This document shows, piece after piece, positions 1 through 8,304 of a stretch of 64,000 nt of DNA. This DNA comes from Variovorax saccharolyticus (GTDB lineage: Bacteria > Pseudomonadota > Gammaproteobacteria > Burkholderiales > Burkholderiaceae_C), in assembly GCF_030316765.1 (NCBI RefSeq), contig NZ_JASZYT010000004.1, positions 62,001 to 126,000 on the forward strand. The letters are read 5' to 3'. The position numbers and the translations under genes are program-made. Position 1 is the stretch's first letter, and the number at the start of each line of letters is the position of its first letter. The notes beneath the pieces were generated by a model. The model was not told the DNA's origin, ran no database searches, and saw only the letters and a list, made by a program, of their open reading frames with translations.

Positions 1-1037
1 AGGCGTTCGAGCGCCTTCGCGCCGGGGCACAACTGGCTTGCCTCCAGCGCGTTGAGCGGCCGGTCGCAGGTGTTGAGCGCCGTGTGCAGGTCGGTCGCCA
101 GCGGATCGACATAGAGCAGGCCGGTGACCACCTCGCCCATCTCCTGGTGCTTCTGCATGTGGGCCATGGCGGCGTAGCGGTCGCCGGGGTCGTAGCCGGC
201 GTGCAGGCTGCGCAGCCGCAGCAGGGTGCCGTCGTGCTGGCGCACGTCCAGCACTTCGCCCGGGGCCATGTCGACCGTGATCTCGTCGTGCGAGCCGATG
301 AAGTCGATCCGGCTCACCGCCTCGTTGTGCTCGCGCACGTAGTCGTAGCTCTTGGTGCTGCCCGGGTGGTTGTTGAAGGCGACGCAGGGGCTGATGACGT
401 CGATGAAGGCCGAGCCGCCGTGGCTGATCGCGCCCTTGATCAACGGCACGAGTTGCGCCTTGTTACCCGAAAAGCCGCGGCCCACGTAGCTGGCGCCCAG
501 CTGCAGCGCCATGGCGACGAGGTCGACCGGGCTGTCGGTGTTGACCACGCCCTTCTTGCTCTTCGAGCCCTGGTCGGCGGTGGCCGAGAACTGGCCCTTG
601 GTGAGGCCGTAGACGCCGTTGTTCTCGACGATGTAGGCCATGCGCACGCCGCGGCGCATCGCGTGGGCGAACTGTCCGAGGCCGATGGAGGCCGAGTCGC
701 CGTCGCCCGAGACGCCCAGGTACAGCAGGTCGCGGTTGGCCAGGTTGGCGCCGGTCAGCACGCTGGGCATGCGGCCGTGCACCGTGTTGAAGCCGTGCGA
801 GGCACCGAGGAAGTAGTCCGGCGTCTTGGAGCTGCAGCCGATGCCCGAGAGCTTGGCCACGCGGTGCGGCTCTATGTCGAGCTCCCAGCAGGCTTCGATG
901 ATCGCGGCGGAGATCGAATCGTGGCCGCAGCCGGCGCACAGGGTCGAGATCTTGCCCTCGTAGTCGCGCCGCGTGTAGCCGACCTTGTTGGTGGCCAGGG
1001 TCGGGTGGCGCAGCCGGGGCTTGGCGAGGTAGGTCAT
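1..1037 (-). CDS. korB: 2-oxoacid:ferredoxin oxidoreductase, beta (TPP) subunit, partial
   Basis: The gene runs off the left edge; about 345 residues from the N-terminus are present. This subunit binds thiamine diphosphate and an iron-sulfur cluster and decarboxylates a 2-oxoacid, forming acyl-CoA while reducing ferredoxin. Visible motifs are CAGCGH (residues 34-39), GDGDS (111-115) and ENNGVYGLTKGQ (from 138), the family's cluster-ligand and TPP-binding signatures. The ATG at 1037 overlaps the stop of the alpha subunit gene (ATGA), so the two are translationally coupled. The 2-oxoglutarate-type assignment rests on resemblance to KorB; pyruvate or another 2-oxoacid is possible. Confidence 0.9.
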   Translation of the reverse strand, partial: MTYLAKPRLRHPTLATNKVGYTRRDYEGKISTLCAGCGHDSISAAIIEACWELDIEPHRVAKLSGIGCSSKTPDYFLGASHGFNTVHGRMPSVLTGANLANRDLLYLGVSGDGDSASIGLGQFAHAMRRGVRMAYIVENNGVYGLTKGQFSATADQGSKSKKGVVNTDSPVDLVAMALQLGASYVGRGFSGNKAQLVPLIKGAISHGGSAFIDVISPCVAFNNHPGSTKSYDYVREHNEAVSRIDFIGSHDEITVDMAPGEVLDVRQHDGTLLRLRSLHAGYDPGDRYAAMAHMQKHQEMGEVVTGLLYVDPLATDLHTALNTCDRPLNALEASQLCPGAKALER

Positions 1038-2860
1038 GCGGTCTCCTGCAGCCGGGTGGCGCTGCTGATGGCGTCGACGATGAAGCGTGCGGTGATCGGC
1101 GTGCCGTCGAAGTGCAGCACGCGGATCAGGCGCGCGGGGTCGGCGTCCAGCTCGTTGACCAGCAGGCTGCGCATCTGGGCGTCGCGGTTCTGCTCGACCA
1201 CGAACACCCGCGGGTGCTCGGCGAGGAACTGCACCACGCTGTCGGGGAAAGGAAAGGCCCGCAGCCGCAGCGCGTCGAGGTGGATGCCGCGCTGTTCGAG
1301 CTCGTCGAGCGCCTCGTGCATCGATGGGCTGGTGGAGCCGAAGTAGATCACGCCGAGCCCGGTCTTCCGGGCGGCGGGGCGCAGCACCGGCTGCGGCACC
1401 AGCGTGGCGGCGGTCGCGAACTTCTTGAGCAGCCGCTCCACGTTGTAGATGTAGTCGGGGCCGCGCTCGGAATAGCGGGCGTAGGCGTCGCGCGTCGTGC
1501 CGCGCGTGAAGAAGCTGCCCTTGCTCGGGTGCGTGCCCGGCAGCGTGCGCCACGGGATGCCGTCGCCGTCCACGTCCTTGTAGCGGCCGAAGTCGCGCCC
1601 GGCCTCCAGCTCCTCGGCGGTCATGACCTTGCCGCGGTCGTAGTCGCGGCCGTCGTCCCACGCGAAGGGCGCGCACAGGCGCTGGTTCATGCCGATGTCG
1701 AGGTCGGTCATGAGGAACACCGGGGTCTGCAGCCGGTCGGCCAGGTCGAGCGCCGCGGCAGCATGCTCGAAGCACTCGTGCGGGTCTTCGGGGAACAGCA
1801 GCACGTGCTTGGTGTCGCCGTGCGAGGCGTAGGCGCACGAGAGGATGTCGGCCTGCTGCGTGCGCGTCGGCATGCCGGTCGAGGGGCCGCCGCGCTGCAC
1901 GTTGACCAGCGTGACGGGGATCTCGGCGAAGTAGGCCAGGCCGATGAACTCGGTCATCAGCGAGACGCCCGGGCCCGAGGTCGCGGTGAAGGCGCGGGCG
2001 CCGTTCCAGCCGGCGCCGACCACCATGCCGATGGAGGCGATCTCGTCTTCCGCCTGCACGATGGCGAAGCGGTTCTGTCCGGTGGACGGGTCGACACGGA
2101 ACTTGGCGCAGTACTTCTGGAAGGCCTCGGCCACCGAGGACGACGGCGTGATCGGATACCAGGCCGCGACCGTGGCGCCGCCGTACACGCAGCCCAGCGC
2201 GACCGCGCTGTTGCCGTCGACGAAGATGCGGTCGCCGACGCGGTCGGCGCGCCGCACCTGCAGCCCGACCGGCTCGAGCAGGTTCTCTCGCGCGAAGTCG
2301 CAGCCCAGGTGCAGGGCCTGCACGTTGGAGGCCAGCAGCTTCTCCTTGCCCTTGTACTGCTCGCCGAACAGCTTCTCGACCACCTCGGGCTCGATGCCCA
2401 GCAGGATCGCCAGCGCGCCCACGTAGACGATGTTCTTGAACAGCTGGCGCTGGCGCGGGTCGTGGTAGACCGCGTTGCAGATCTCGGTCAGCGGCATGCC
2501 GATGACGCGGATGTCGTCGCGGAACTTCGACGGCGGCAGCGGCCGCGTGCTGTCGTAGAACAGGTAGCCGCCGGGCTCGAGCTCGGCCACGTCGGCGTCC
2601 CAGGTCTGCGGATTCATCGCCACCATCATGTCGGTGCCGCCGCGCCGCCCCAGGTGGCCGCGCTCGGTCACGCGAACCTCGTACCAGGTAGGCAGCCCCT
2701 GGATGTTGCTCGGGAAGATGTTGCGCGGGCTCACCGGCACGCCCATGCGCAGGATGGCCTTGGCGAAGAGCTCGTTGGCCGAGGCCGAGCCCGAACCGTT
2801 GACGTTGGCGAACTTGATGACGAAGTCGTTGACCGCCTCGATGCGTGGCACGGCGCTCAT
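1034..2860 (-). CDS. korA: 2-oxoacid:ferredoxin oxidoreductase, fused gamma-alpha subunit
   Basis: This 608-residue protein joins an N-terminal gamma-type domain (about 10-180) to the alpha pyrimidine-binding domain (about 210-600). Motifs include YPITPS (235-240), TSGPGVS (294-300) and RGGPSTGMPT (323-332), typical of two-subunit KorAB-type enzymes. It pairs with the downstream TPP subunit to oxidise 2-oxoacids in the cytoplasm. The ATG at 2860 is chosen because the conserved gamma domain begins soon after it and it overlaps the preceding stop by ATGA. A longer in-frame extension would run into the upstream gene. Substrate specificity cannot be read from sequence alone. Confidence 0.92.
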   Translation of the reverse strand: MSAVPRIEAVNDFVIKFANVNGSGSASANELFAKAILRMGVPVSPRNIFPSNIQGLPTWYEVRVTERGHLGRRGGTDMMVAMNPQTWDADVAELEPGGYLFYDSTRPLPPSKFRDDIRVIGMPLTEICNAVYHDPRQRQLFKNIVYVGALAILLGIEPEVVEKLFGEQYKGKEKLLASNVQALHLGCDFARENLLEPVGLQVRRADRVGDRIFVDGNSAVALGCVYGGATVAAWYPITPSSSVAEAFQKYCAKFRVDPSTGQNRFAIVQAEDEIASIGMVVGAGWNGARAFTATSGPGVSLMTEFIGLAYFAEIPVTLVNVQRGGPSTGMPTRTQQADILSCAYASHGDTKHVLLFPEDPHECFEHAAAALDLADRLQTPVFLMTDLDIGMNQRLCAPFAWDDGRDYDRGKVMTAEELEAGRDFGRYKDVDGDGIPWRTLPGTHPSKGSFFTRGTTRDAYARYSERGPDYIYNVERLLKKFATAATLVPQPVLRPAARKTGLGVIYFGSTSPSMHEALDELEQRGIHLDALRLRAFPFPDSVVQFLAEHPRVFVVEQNRDAQMRSLLVNELDADPARLIRVLHFDGTPITARFIVDAISSATRLQETA

Positions 2861-4668
2861 AAGGCAAGCTCCTTGGCGCGCACGTTTCCCGCCGGCGTCA
2901 TCTTCAGCAGGAACTTCTGCATGTCCCAGGCACCCGTCGGGCAGCGTTCGGCGCACAGGCCGCAGTGCAGGCAGACGTCCTCGTCCTTGACCATCACGCG
3001 GCCGGTCTTGAGTCCGCCGGACACGTAGAGATCCTGTGCCGGGTTGAGTGCCGGCGCCTTGAGTCGGGAGCGCAGATCGGCTTCATCGCCGTTGACGGTG
3101 AAGCTGATGCAGTCCATCGGGCAGATGTCCACGCAGGCATCGCATTCGATGCAGGCGGATTCGGTGAACACGGTCTGCACGTCGCAGTTGAGGCAGCGCT
3201 CGGCCTCCTTGAAGGCGGTGGCGGCATCGAAGCCCAGCTCGACCTCGACCCGGATGCTGGCCAGCGCCGCCTCCGCTTTGGCCCACGGCACCTTGTAGCG
3301 CAGGTCGTTGGAGGTGTCGTTGTCGTAGCTCCACTCGTGGATGCCCATCTTCTGGGACACCAGGTTGGTCATCGGCGGCGGGCGCAGGTGGACCGGCTCG
3401 GCATGCAGCAGCTGGTCGATGGAGACCGCGGCCTCGTGCCCATGGGCCACGGCCGTGATGATGTTCTTGGGTCCGAAGGCCGCATCGCCGCCGAAGAACA
3501 CCTCGGGCACCGAGGACTGGAAGGTCTTCTCGTCGAGCCGGGGCAGCCCCCACTTGTCGAAGGCGATGCCGCAGTCGCGCTCGATCCAGGGGAAGGCGTT
3601 CTCCTGGCCCACCGCCACCAGCACCTCGTCGCATTCGAAGAAGGCGTCGGGCTCGCCGGTGGGCACCAGCGTGCGCCGGCCTTCGTCGTCGTACTGGGCG
3701 CGGACGATCTCGAAACGCATGCCGAGCAGCCGGCCGCCTTCATGCACGAAGGCCTTGGGCACGTGGAAGTTGATGATCGGGATGCCTTCGTGCTGGGCGT
3801 CCTCCTTCTCCCAGGGCGAAGCCTTCATCTCCTCGAAGCCGCTGCGCACGATCACCTTGACGTCGGTGCCGCCCAGGCGCCGGGCCGAGCGGCAGCAGTC
3901 CATGGCCGTGTTGCCGCCGCCGAGCACGATCACGCGCTGTCCGATCTGCGTCACGTGGCCGAAGGAGACCGAGTTGAGCCAGTCGATGCCGATGTGGATG
4001 CTGGCCGCGGCTTCCTGGCGGCCGGGCACTTCAAGGTCGCGCCCGCGCGGTGCGCCGCAGCCGACGAAGATCGCATCCCAGCCCTGCGCCATCAGGGCCT
4101 TCATCGAGGCGATGCGCTCGCCGCCGCGGAATTCGACCCCGAGGTCGAGGATGTAGCCGGTTTCCTCGTCGATCACGGATTCGGGCAGCCGGAAGCGCGG
4201 GATCTGGGTCCGGATGAAGCCGCCGGCCTTGGCTTCGCCGTCGAACACCGTGACCTCGTAGCCCAGCGGCGCCAGGTCGCGCGCGACCGTGAGCGAGGCC
4301 GGCCCCGCGCCCACGCAGGCGACGCGCTTGCCGTTCTTCGGCGCCGGCCTGGGCATGCGCGAGCGCACGTCGTCCTTCATGTCGGCCGCCACCCGCTTGA
4401 GCCGGCAGATCGCCACCGGCTCGGGTGCCTGAGCGTTGTTTTCCTCGACCCGCCCGCGCCGGCAGGCCGGTTCGCAGGGCCGGTCGCAGGTGCGCCCGAG
4501 GATGCCCGGGAACACGTTGGAGACCCAGTTGACCATGTAGGCGTCGCCGTAGCGGCGCTGCGCGATCAGCCGGATGTATTCGGGGACGGGGGTGTGCGCC
4601 GGACAGGCGTACTGGCAATCGACGACCTTGTGGAAATAGGCCGGGTTGGCAATGTCGGTTCGCTGCAA
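2857..4668 (-). CDS. GltD-like FAD/NAD(P) oxidoreductase with N- and C-terminal iron-sulfur domains
   Basis: This 603-residue protein resembles the small subunit of glutamate synthase and the NfnB/dihydropyrimidine dehydrogenase flavoprotein family. Residues 18-69 carry N-terminal cluster cysteines (CQYAC, then C61, C65, C69). FAD binding is at VGAGPASLTVA (about 119-129) and NAD(P) binding at VLGGGNTAMD (about 248-257). Two C-terminal ferredoxin motifs, CIECDACVDICP and CLHCGLCAERCP, fall near 503 and 563. The start is a TTG at 4668, with AGGAGA about seven bases upstream; no ATG fits the conserved N-terminus. It is first in the operon and probably passes electrons between the KorAB enzyme and NAD(P)H. 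The direction of electron flow is inference. Confidence 0.85.
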   Translation of the reverse strand: MQRTDIANPAYFHKVVDCQYACPAHTPVPEYIRLIAQRRYGDAYMVNWVSNVFPGILGRTCDRPCEPACRRGRVEENNAQAPEPVAICRLKRVAADMKDDVRSRMPRPAPKNGKRVACVGAGPASLTVARDLAPLGYEVTVFDGEAKAGGFIRTQIPRFRLPESVIDEETGYILDLGVEFRGGERIASMKALMAQGWDAIFVGCGAPRGRDLEVPGRQEAAASIHIGIDWLNSVSFGHVTQIGQRVIVLGGGNTAMDCCRSARRLGGTDVKVIVRSGFEEMKASPWEKEDAQHEGIPIINFHVPKAFVHEGGRLLGMRFEIVRAQYDDEGRRTLVPTGEPDAFFECDEVLVAVGQENAFPWIERDCGIAFDKWGLPRLDEKTFQSSVPEVFFGGDAAFGPKNIITAVAHGHEAAVSIDQLLHAEPVHLRPPPMTNLVSQKMGIHEWSYDNDTSNDLRYKVPWAKAEAALASIRVEVELGFDAATAFKEAERCLNCDVQTVFTESACIECDACVDICPMDCISFTVNGDEADLRSRLKAPALNPAQDLYVSGGLKTGRVMVKDEDVCLHCGLCAERCPTGAWDMQKFLLKMTPAGNVRAKELAL

Positions 4669-4866
4669 GGCGTGTCTCCTGGCTGCCGCCCGCGGCCTGG
4701 TGGGGGTCGGCGCGGGTCTGACCTCAGTATGCGCCGCCCGGGGCGGGACCATGCCTTGGTGGAATCCCGCAGCACCCGTGCCCTGTTCCAAAGGCCAGTT
4801 CACAAAGCGCTCGCAAAGGCGCAATATTTCGGCGGCCAGGATTGCTCGCCGGCGAGAGGCACCACC

Positions 4867-5142
4867 ATGGATTCGGACAACGGGCACAGCGAGAAGCTGG
4901 CCAGGCGCTTCGAGGAGAACTACAACGAGGCCACGCGCGCGATGGCCACGCTGCAGGTCATCGGCATCGCGCTGCTGGCAGCGCACGGCATCGCCGACGA
5001 CCGCTTCAAGCAGTCGTTCCGTGCCTTCGTGCGCGGCTGGCTCGAGGATCGGGGCGTCGACGAAGGCGAGTTCCACGGCGCCGTGACCGCACTCGAAGAA
5101 CTGCTGGACCACTCGGACATCCCGTCGATCCTCCGGCACTGA
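4867..5142 (+). CDS. small hypothetical protein (91 aa)
   Basis: This short acidic helical protein has no family I recognise. It starts at an ATG with GAGAGG about six bases upstream and is divergent from the oxidoreductase operon. The sequence is amphipathic, with an Ala/Ile/Leu-rich stretch at about 28-41 (VIGIALLAAHGIAD) and an acidic C-terminal half; nothing indicates secretion. It ends 11 bases before the convergent gene at 5154-5489. The ribosome binding site and normal codon use support it, but with no known homologue the call remains tentative. Confidence 0.55.
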   Translation: MDSDNGHSEKLARRFEENYNEATRAMATLQVIGIALLAAHGIADDRFKQSFRAFVRGWLEDRGVDEGEFHGAVTALEELLDHSDIPSILRH

Positions 5143-5153
5143 GCCAACCCGGG

Positions 5154-5489
5154 TCAGGGCCGGCCCGACAGCACGATCGCCGCCAGCGAAACCGCCGCCA
5201 GCATGCCGAACAGCGAGCCGATGAACCAGCGCACCGTGACCCGGTAGGTGGCCTCGTCGTCGTCGGCCACCAGCAGGGCCCGGTAGAGCGTATAGATCTC
5301 GGCGGCGATCGGGATCAGCAGCGCGATCAGCGCGACCACCGAGCGCGCCGTCCAGTCGCCCGGTGCCTCGAAGGCCCAGTAGCGCACGAAAGACAACGAG
5401 AAGCCGATGATCACGGTGACGGCCGTGATCATGCCCTCGCGGTAGCCGGGCGGCAGCGGCGAGCGGGGTCGGTCCCTGGCCTTGTCCAT
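5154..5489 (-). CDS. small inner-membrane protein (three predicted TM helices)
   Basis: This 111-residue protein has a short basic, proline-containing N-terminus and three hydrophobic segments at about 20-40, 50-70 and 87-107. A DDDEA acidic loop lies between the second and third. I do not recognise the family. It lies 24 bases after the LysE-type exporter gene on the same strand and may be co-transcribed with it. Basic residues before TM1 suggest a cytoplasmic N-terminus, which is inference. Confidence 0.65.
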   Translation of the reverse strand: MDKARDRPRSPLPPGYREGMITAVTVIIGFSLSFVRYWAFEAPGDWTARSVVALIALLIPIAAEIYTLYRALLVADDDEATYRVTVRWFIGSLFGMLAAVSLAAIVLSGRP

Positions 5490-5513
5490 ACGCGTGCGGC
5501 CGCGCGCCGAGGT

Positions 5514-6146
5514 CTAGCCTGCGCTGCGCCGATAGAAGGCCAGCGAGCCCGCCAGCGCCAGCAGTGCCGCACCGCAGGAGCGGTCGAGCCACAGCACCGC
5601 ACGTTGGCGCAGCAGCCTGACAGCGCGCGCGCCGATCAGCGCATAGGCCAGCATCACGGTGAAGTCGAGGCCGGCAAAGACCAGGCCGATCGCCAGGTAC
5701 TGGGGCCACTGCGGCGCCGAGGCATCGATGAACTGCGGCAGCAGCGCCGAGCAGAACAGGTAGCCCTTGGGGTTGGTCACCGCGACCAGAAAGGAGCGCG
5801 CGAAGATGCGCCGCGCGCTCGCGCTGCCGAGCTTCTCGTCGAGCTGGGAAAGGTCCAGCCCGCCCTTGGAGCGCAGCAGCCGCAGGCCCAGCCACGCGAG
5901 GTAGGCGGCCCCCACCCACTTGACGACCGAGAACCAGAACTCGGACGCGGCCAGCAGGGCGCCGAGGCCCAGCGCGACCGCACCGACCAGCACGAAGTCG
6001 GACAGCACGGCGCCGAACATGCCGGGCAGCGATCGCCGCACGCCATGGCGCGATCCGTTGGCCAGCGCCAGCAGCACGGTCGGGCCGGGCGTGGCGATGG
6101 CCACGAAGGCGACCAGCGCGAAGACGGTGAGGGTCGTGGCGTTCAT
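5514..6146 (-). CDS. LysE/RhtB-family amino-acid exporter
   Basis: This 210-residue membrane protein starts MNATTLTVFALVAFVAIATP followed by GPTVLLAL, the conserved TM1 region of LysE/RhtB translocators (about 15-28). Further hydrophobic segments and an NPKGYLF motif (the family's conserved N-P-K region) follow. Members export amino acids or homoserine-lactone-like metabolites by proton antiport. The start at 6146 matches the family N-terminus; the frame stays open upstream to 6215 but that extension is not conserved-looking. Substrate is unknown. It is separate from the ArgO-type LysE protein encoded at 57958-58584. Confidence 0.88.
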   Translation of the reverse strand: MNATTLTVFALVAFVAIATPGPTVLLALANGSRHGVRRSLPGMFGAVLSDFVLVGAVALGLGALLAASEFWFSVVKWVGAAYLAWLGLRLLRSKGGLDLSQLDEKLGSASARRIFARSFLVAVTNPKGYLFCSALLPQFIDASAPQWPQYLAIGLVFAGLDFTVMLAYALIGARAVRLLRQRAVLWLDRSCGAALLALAGSLAFYRRSAG

Positions 6147-6218
6147 GGCGGCGGGCTGAAGTCGGGACGGGGACGATACACCCGAAGCGGGCGGCCCGCC
6201 ACTGCGCGGCGGCACGCC

Positions 6219-6950
6219 TCAGGAAGCCGGGCCGGGGCTGGCGGCGGGCAGCCGGGCGAGACGCCCCTGGACCTCGGCGACCAGTGCCGCCGTCTGCGGG
6301 CCGTTGGACCTGGCCTGGTCGAGGAAGGGCTGGAGCTCCGAGATGTTGGTGCGCAGCGCCTCCGGCGTGGTCTCGCGCAGGATCACGAGTGCGTTGATCG
6401 TTCCGCTCTGGTTCGAGGTCCGCGTGCCGCCGACCGACAGCAGGTCGGGCACCAGCCTGGGGTCGCCGATCCATTGCTGGATCAGTTCGGTCGTCGCCTG
6501 GATGCGCTTCTGCTTGTCGGCGTCGTAGATGCGCGCGAGCAATGCCTTGCGCCGGCTGTCCAGTGCGCTCAGGGCTTCGGTCGCGCGGGCCTGCTCCGGT
6601 CCGCTGCCGCGGGACTGAAGGGTTTCGAGCACTGTCGTGGCCTTGAGCTTCTCGGCCAGCTGGGTCACGAAGTCCTGGTCCGTGAAGGCCGCCATCGTGA
6701 GCAGCGCGGCGTCGCGCGTCTCGGGCTTCTGGATGTGCGGGATGAAGCGCTCGACGGTCTGGGCGGTCGCCAGGCGGCTCTGCATCCAGGCCACGCCGAC
6801 CTGCAGGCCGGACACGACCAGCGCCACGGCGGAGATCGCCAGGGTCAGGCGCTGCATCTTCTTCTGCTCGAACTCGAGTTTTTCCCTTTCGAGCCGGGCC
6901 CGGTCCTGGTCGAGCTGCTTCAGCTTGTCGGCAAGTGCTTTCTCGTCCAT
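6219..6950 (-). CDS. membrane-anchored coiled-coil hypothetical protein
   Basis: This 243-residue protein has an N-terminal charged coiled coil (about 1-33, rich in Lys, Glu, Gln and Leu), one TM helix (about 35-55) and a C-terminal domain of mostly alpha-helical character. The C-terminal part includes recurring DxQxxxxLAEKL and RNxALV-like helices that could form HEAT-type repeats, though I cannot prove that. No catalytic motif is seen. The coiled coil would be cytoplasmic and the helical domain on the other side of the membrane if the TM helix is real. Function unknown. Confidence 0.65.
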   Translation of the reverse strand: MDEKALADKLKQLDQDRARLEREKLEFEQKKMQRLTLAISAVALVVSGLQVGVAWMQSRLATAQTVERFIPHIQKPETRDAALLTMAAFTDQDFVTQLAEKLKATTVLETLQSRGSGPEQARATEALSALDSRRKALLARIYDADKQKRIQATTELIQQWIGDPRLVPDLLSVGGTRTSNQSGTINALVILRETTPEALRTNISELQPFLDQARSNGPQTAALVAEVQGRLARLPAASPGPAS

Positions 6951-7071
6951 GCGCGAGCTCCGAGGGTGAAGGCGCAGTGTGAGCCGGCCTTCGGTCGGGT
7001 TCCATAGGCCGTTCGCTGTAGCGTCGGCGATCGAGCCGCGGCTGGGGCCCGGTCAAGGTGCCCGTTCTTTT

Positions 7072-7545
7072 CTACGGGCCGAACATGCGGTCATCGAAAA
7101 GGAATGGATTGCGCTCGACTGCAACCGCGATCGACGCGAACTGCACATGGTCGGGGTCGAGCACCAGGTTCGAATCGCCCGGCTCCACGGCCGAGGGCAC
7201 CCACAGACCGAGAGATGCGCCCGATGCGCGCCAACGGATGCCAGCGCCTTGCGTCCACGGCTCGTCGTCGCGCCAGTTGGCCGGCAGGCTCTCCAGCGCG
7301 CGGATATCGAGCAGCATGGCATCGTCAGGCAGGTCCAGGCGCAGCAGCGCCTGATTGCGCGGCTGCACGCCGTTGCCATGGACGCGCTTTTCCAGTTGGC
7401 ACAGCGATCGGCTGGCACCGGAATAGACCACCGGCTGGCCATCGGGCGGCGTGCGGTGCCAACGACCGGATTCGAGCGTCGAGCCGAACGCCAGTGAGTT
7501 GAGGGTGAGGCTCTTGGTGCTGCCGATGCGCCAAACCGACAGCAT
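7072..7545 (-). CDS. RES-domain toxin
   Basis: This 157-residue protein begins MLSVWRIGS and continues with the RES-fold pattern, including VVYSGASRSLCQLEKRVH (about 39-56). The conserved Arg, Tyr and Ser that name the family are present (R6, Y41, S46 or S42 region). RES toxins of the Xre-RES type degrade NAD+ and arrest growth. The start overlaps the antitoxin stop (TGATG at 7545), giving tight coupling, with the antitoxin translated first. The family assignment is strong; enzymatic activity here is inferred from characterised relatives. Confidence 0.85.
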   Translation of the reverse strand: MLSVWRIGSTKSLTLNSLAFGSTLESGRWHRTPPDGQPVVYSGASRSLCQLEKRVHGNGVQPRNQALLRLDLPDDAMLLDIRALESLPANWRDDEPWTQGAGIRWRASGASLGLWVPSAVEPGDSNLVLDPDHVQFASIAVAVERNPFLFDDRMFGP

Positions 7546-8123
7546 CAGACGACACCACCGTATTCGATGGCGTTGAGAATCTGGCGGACTTTCGCTCCGC
7601 CGAACTCATTGCTCGCGTACTCCACAGGGGCCTTCCCACCGAGCAGATCGTGCGGCTTCGTCATCCAAGTGGATCCGTCGTCGCCGAAAACCTCGGCTGC
7701 GCGTACGAACAGCTCGCTCTGGCGCAGCATGCGCTCGGTCACGGCGGCGTCGAGCTTGGTATTGGGCTTGGCGCGCGAGATCGTCGACGCGCTTACCTGC
7801 AGCGCAGTGAAAAGGTCCTTCCTTTTCTCCAGGCCGGTCGCGGCGAACCACTTCTCCACAGCCGTGGCCCGCAGGCTGTTGCACGCCCACAGGGCGGCTG
7901 CATCGCGATTCAGCGTGGGCGCCTCATGATTCGCCAGCGTAACGAAAAGATGTTGCTTCGCGCTGGTGAACGCCGACTTTGCGGTCCCCTTGGTGCCAAA
8001 GACGATATACGCATGGAACACGTCTTCGAACTTCTTCGCCATGTCCGCGGCGGCATCGGGCACAGTCGGCGGCTGAGCGGACTTGGTGGTGGAGGCCGCG
8101 GTGGTGTGGGTTTTCATTCGCAT
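7545..8123 (-). CDS. Xre/MbcA/ParS-type antitoxin (DUF2384)
   Basis: This 192-residue protein neutralises the RES toxin encoded immediately downstream. The C-terminal part is the diagnostic DUF2384 region: a segment around VFGDDGSTWMTKP, then LLGGKAPVEYASNEFGGAKV, where conserved residues bind and block the toxin. An HTH-like segment (LQVSASTISRAKP) precedes it and probably binds the promoter. The N-terminus is low complexity (Thr/Ala/Ser-rich). Starts at 8123 (MRMKTH) or 8117 (MKTH) are both possible, with no clear ribosome site, so translation may be leaderless. An AT-rich inverted repeat sits just upstream. Confidence 0.85.
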   Translation of the reverse strand: MRMKTHTTAASTTKSAQPPTVPDAAADMAKKFEDVFHAYIVFGTKGTAKSAFTSAKQHLFVTLANHEAPTLNRDAAALWACNSLRATAVEKWFAATGLEKRKDLFTALQVSASTISRAKPNTKLDAAVTERMLRQSELFVRAAEVFGDDGSTWMTKPHDLLGGKAPVEYASNEFGGAKVRQILNAIEYGGVV

Positions 8124-8125
8124 CA

Positions 8126-8157
8126 ACTTAGCATATTTGCGATTGCAATGCTTGAGT
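8126..8157. promoter_or_regulatory. candidate autoregulatory operator of the RES/Xre pair
   Basis: An unusually AT-rich patch directly upstream of the antitoxin holds nested inverted repeats: AGCAT (8130-8134) with ATGCT (8148-8152), and inside them TTGC (8137-8140) with GCAA (8145-8148). A TATGCT that could serve as a -10 element on the minus strand overlaps it (8130-8135). Antitoxins of this class commonly repress their own promoter. The assignment is inference from symmetry and position. Confidence 0.4.
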
Positions 8158-8304
8158 ATTGCCAATGCACCGGTCTCTGGGATGGGGATCGGGCCCGTGG
8201 CGACCTCCCGTTCTGCCGCTTCGATTGGCGCCACATTTGTTACTCCCTCCGACGGAATTCCGGCGCCAGAATCTCCCACGGCAAGCAACCAGGAGATTCC
8301 AGCC

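Noticed and set aside
2965..5142. A 725-codon plus-strand open frame covering the GltD-like gene
   Set aside because: Only its last part from 4867 has a ribosome site and is outside the opposite gene; the rest is antisense to clear iron-sulfur and FAD motifs.
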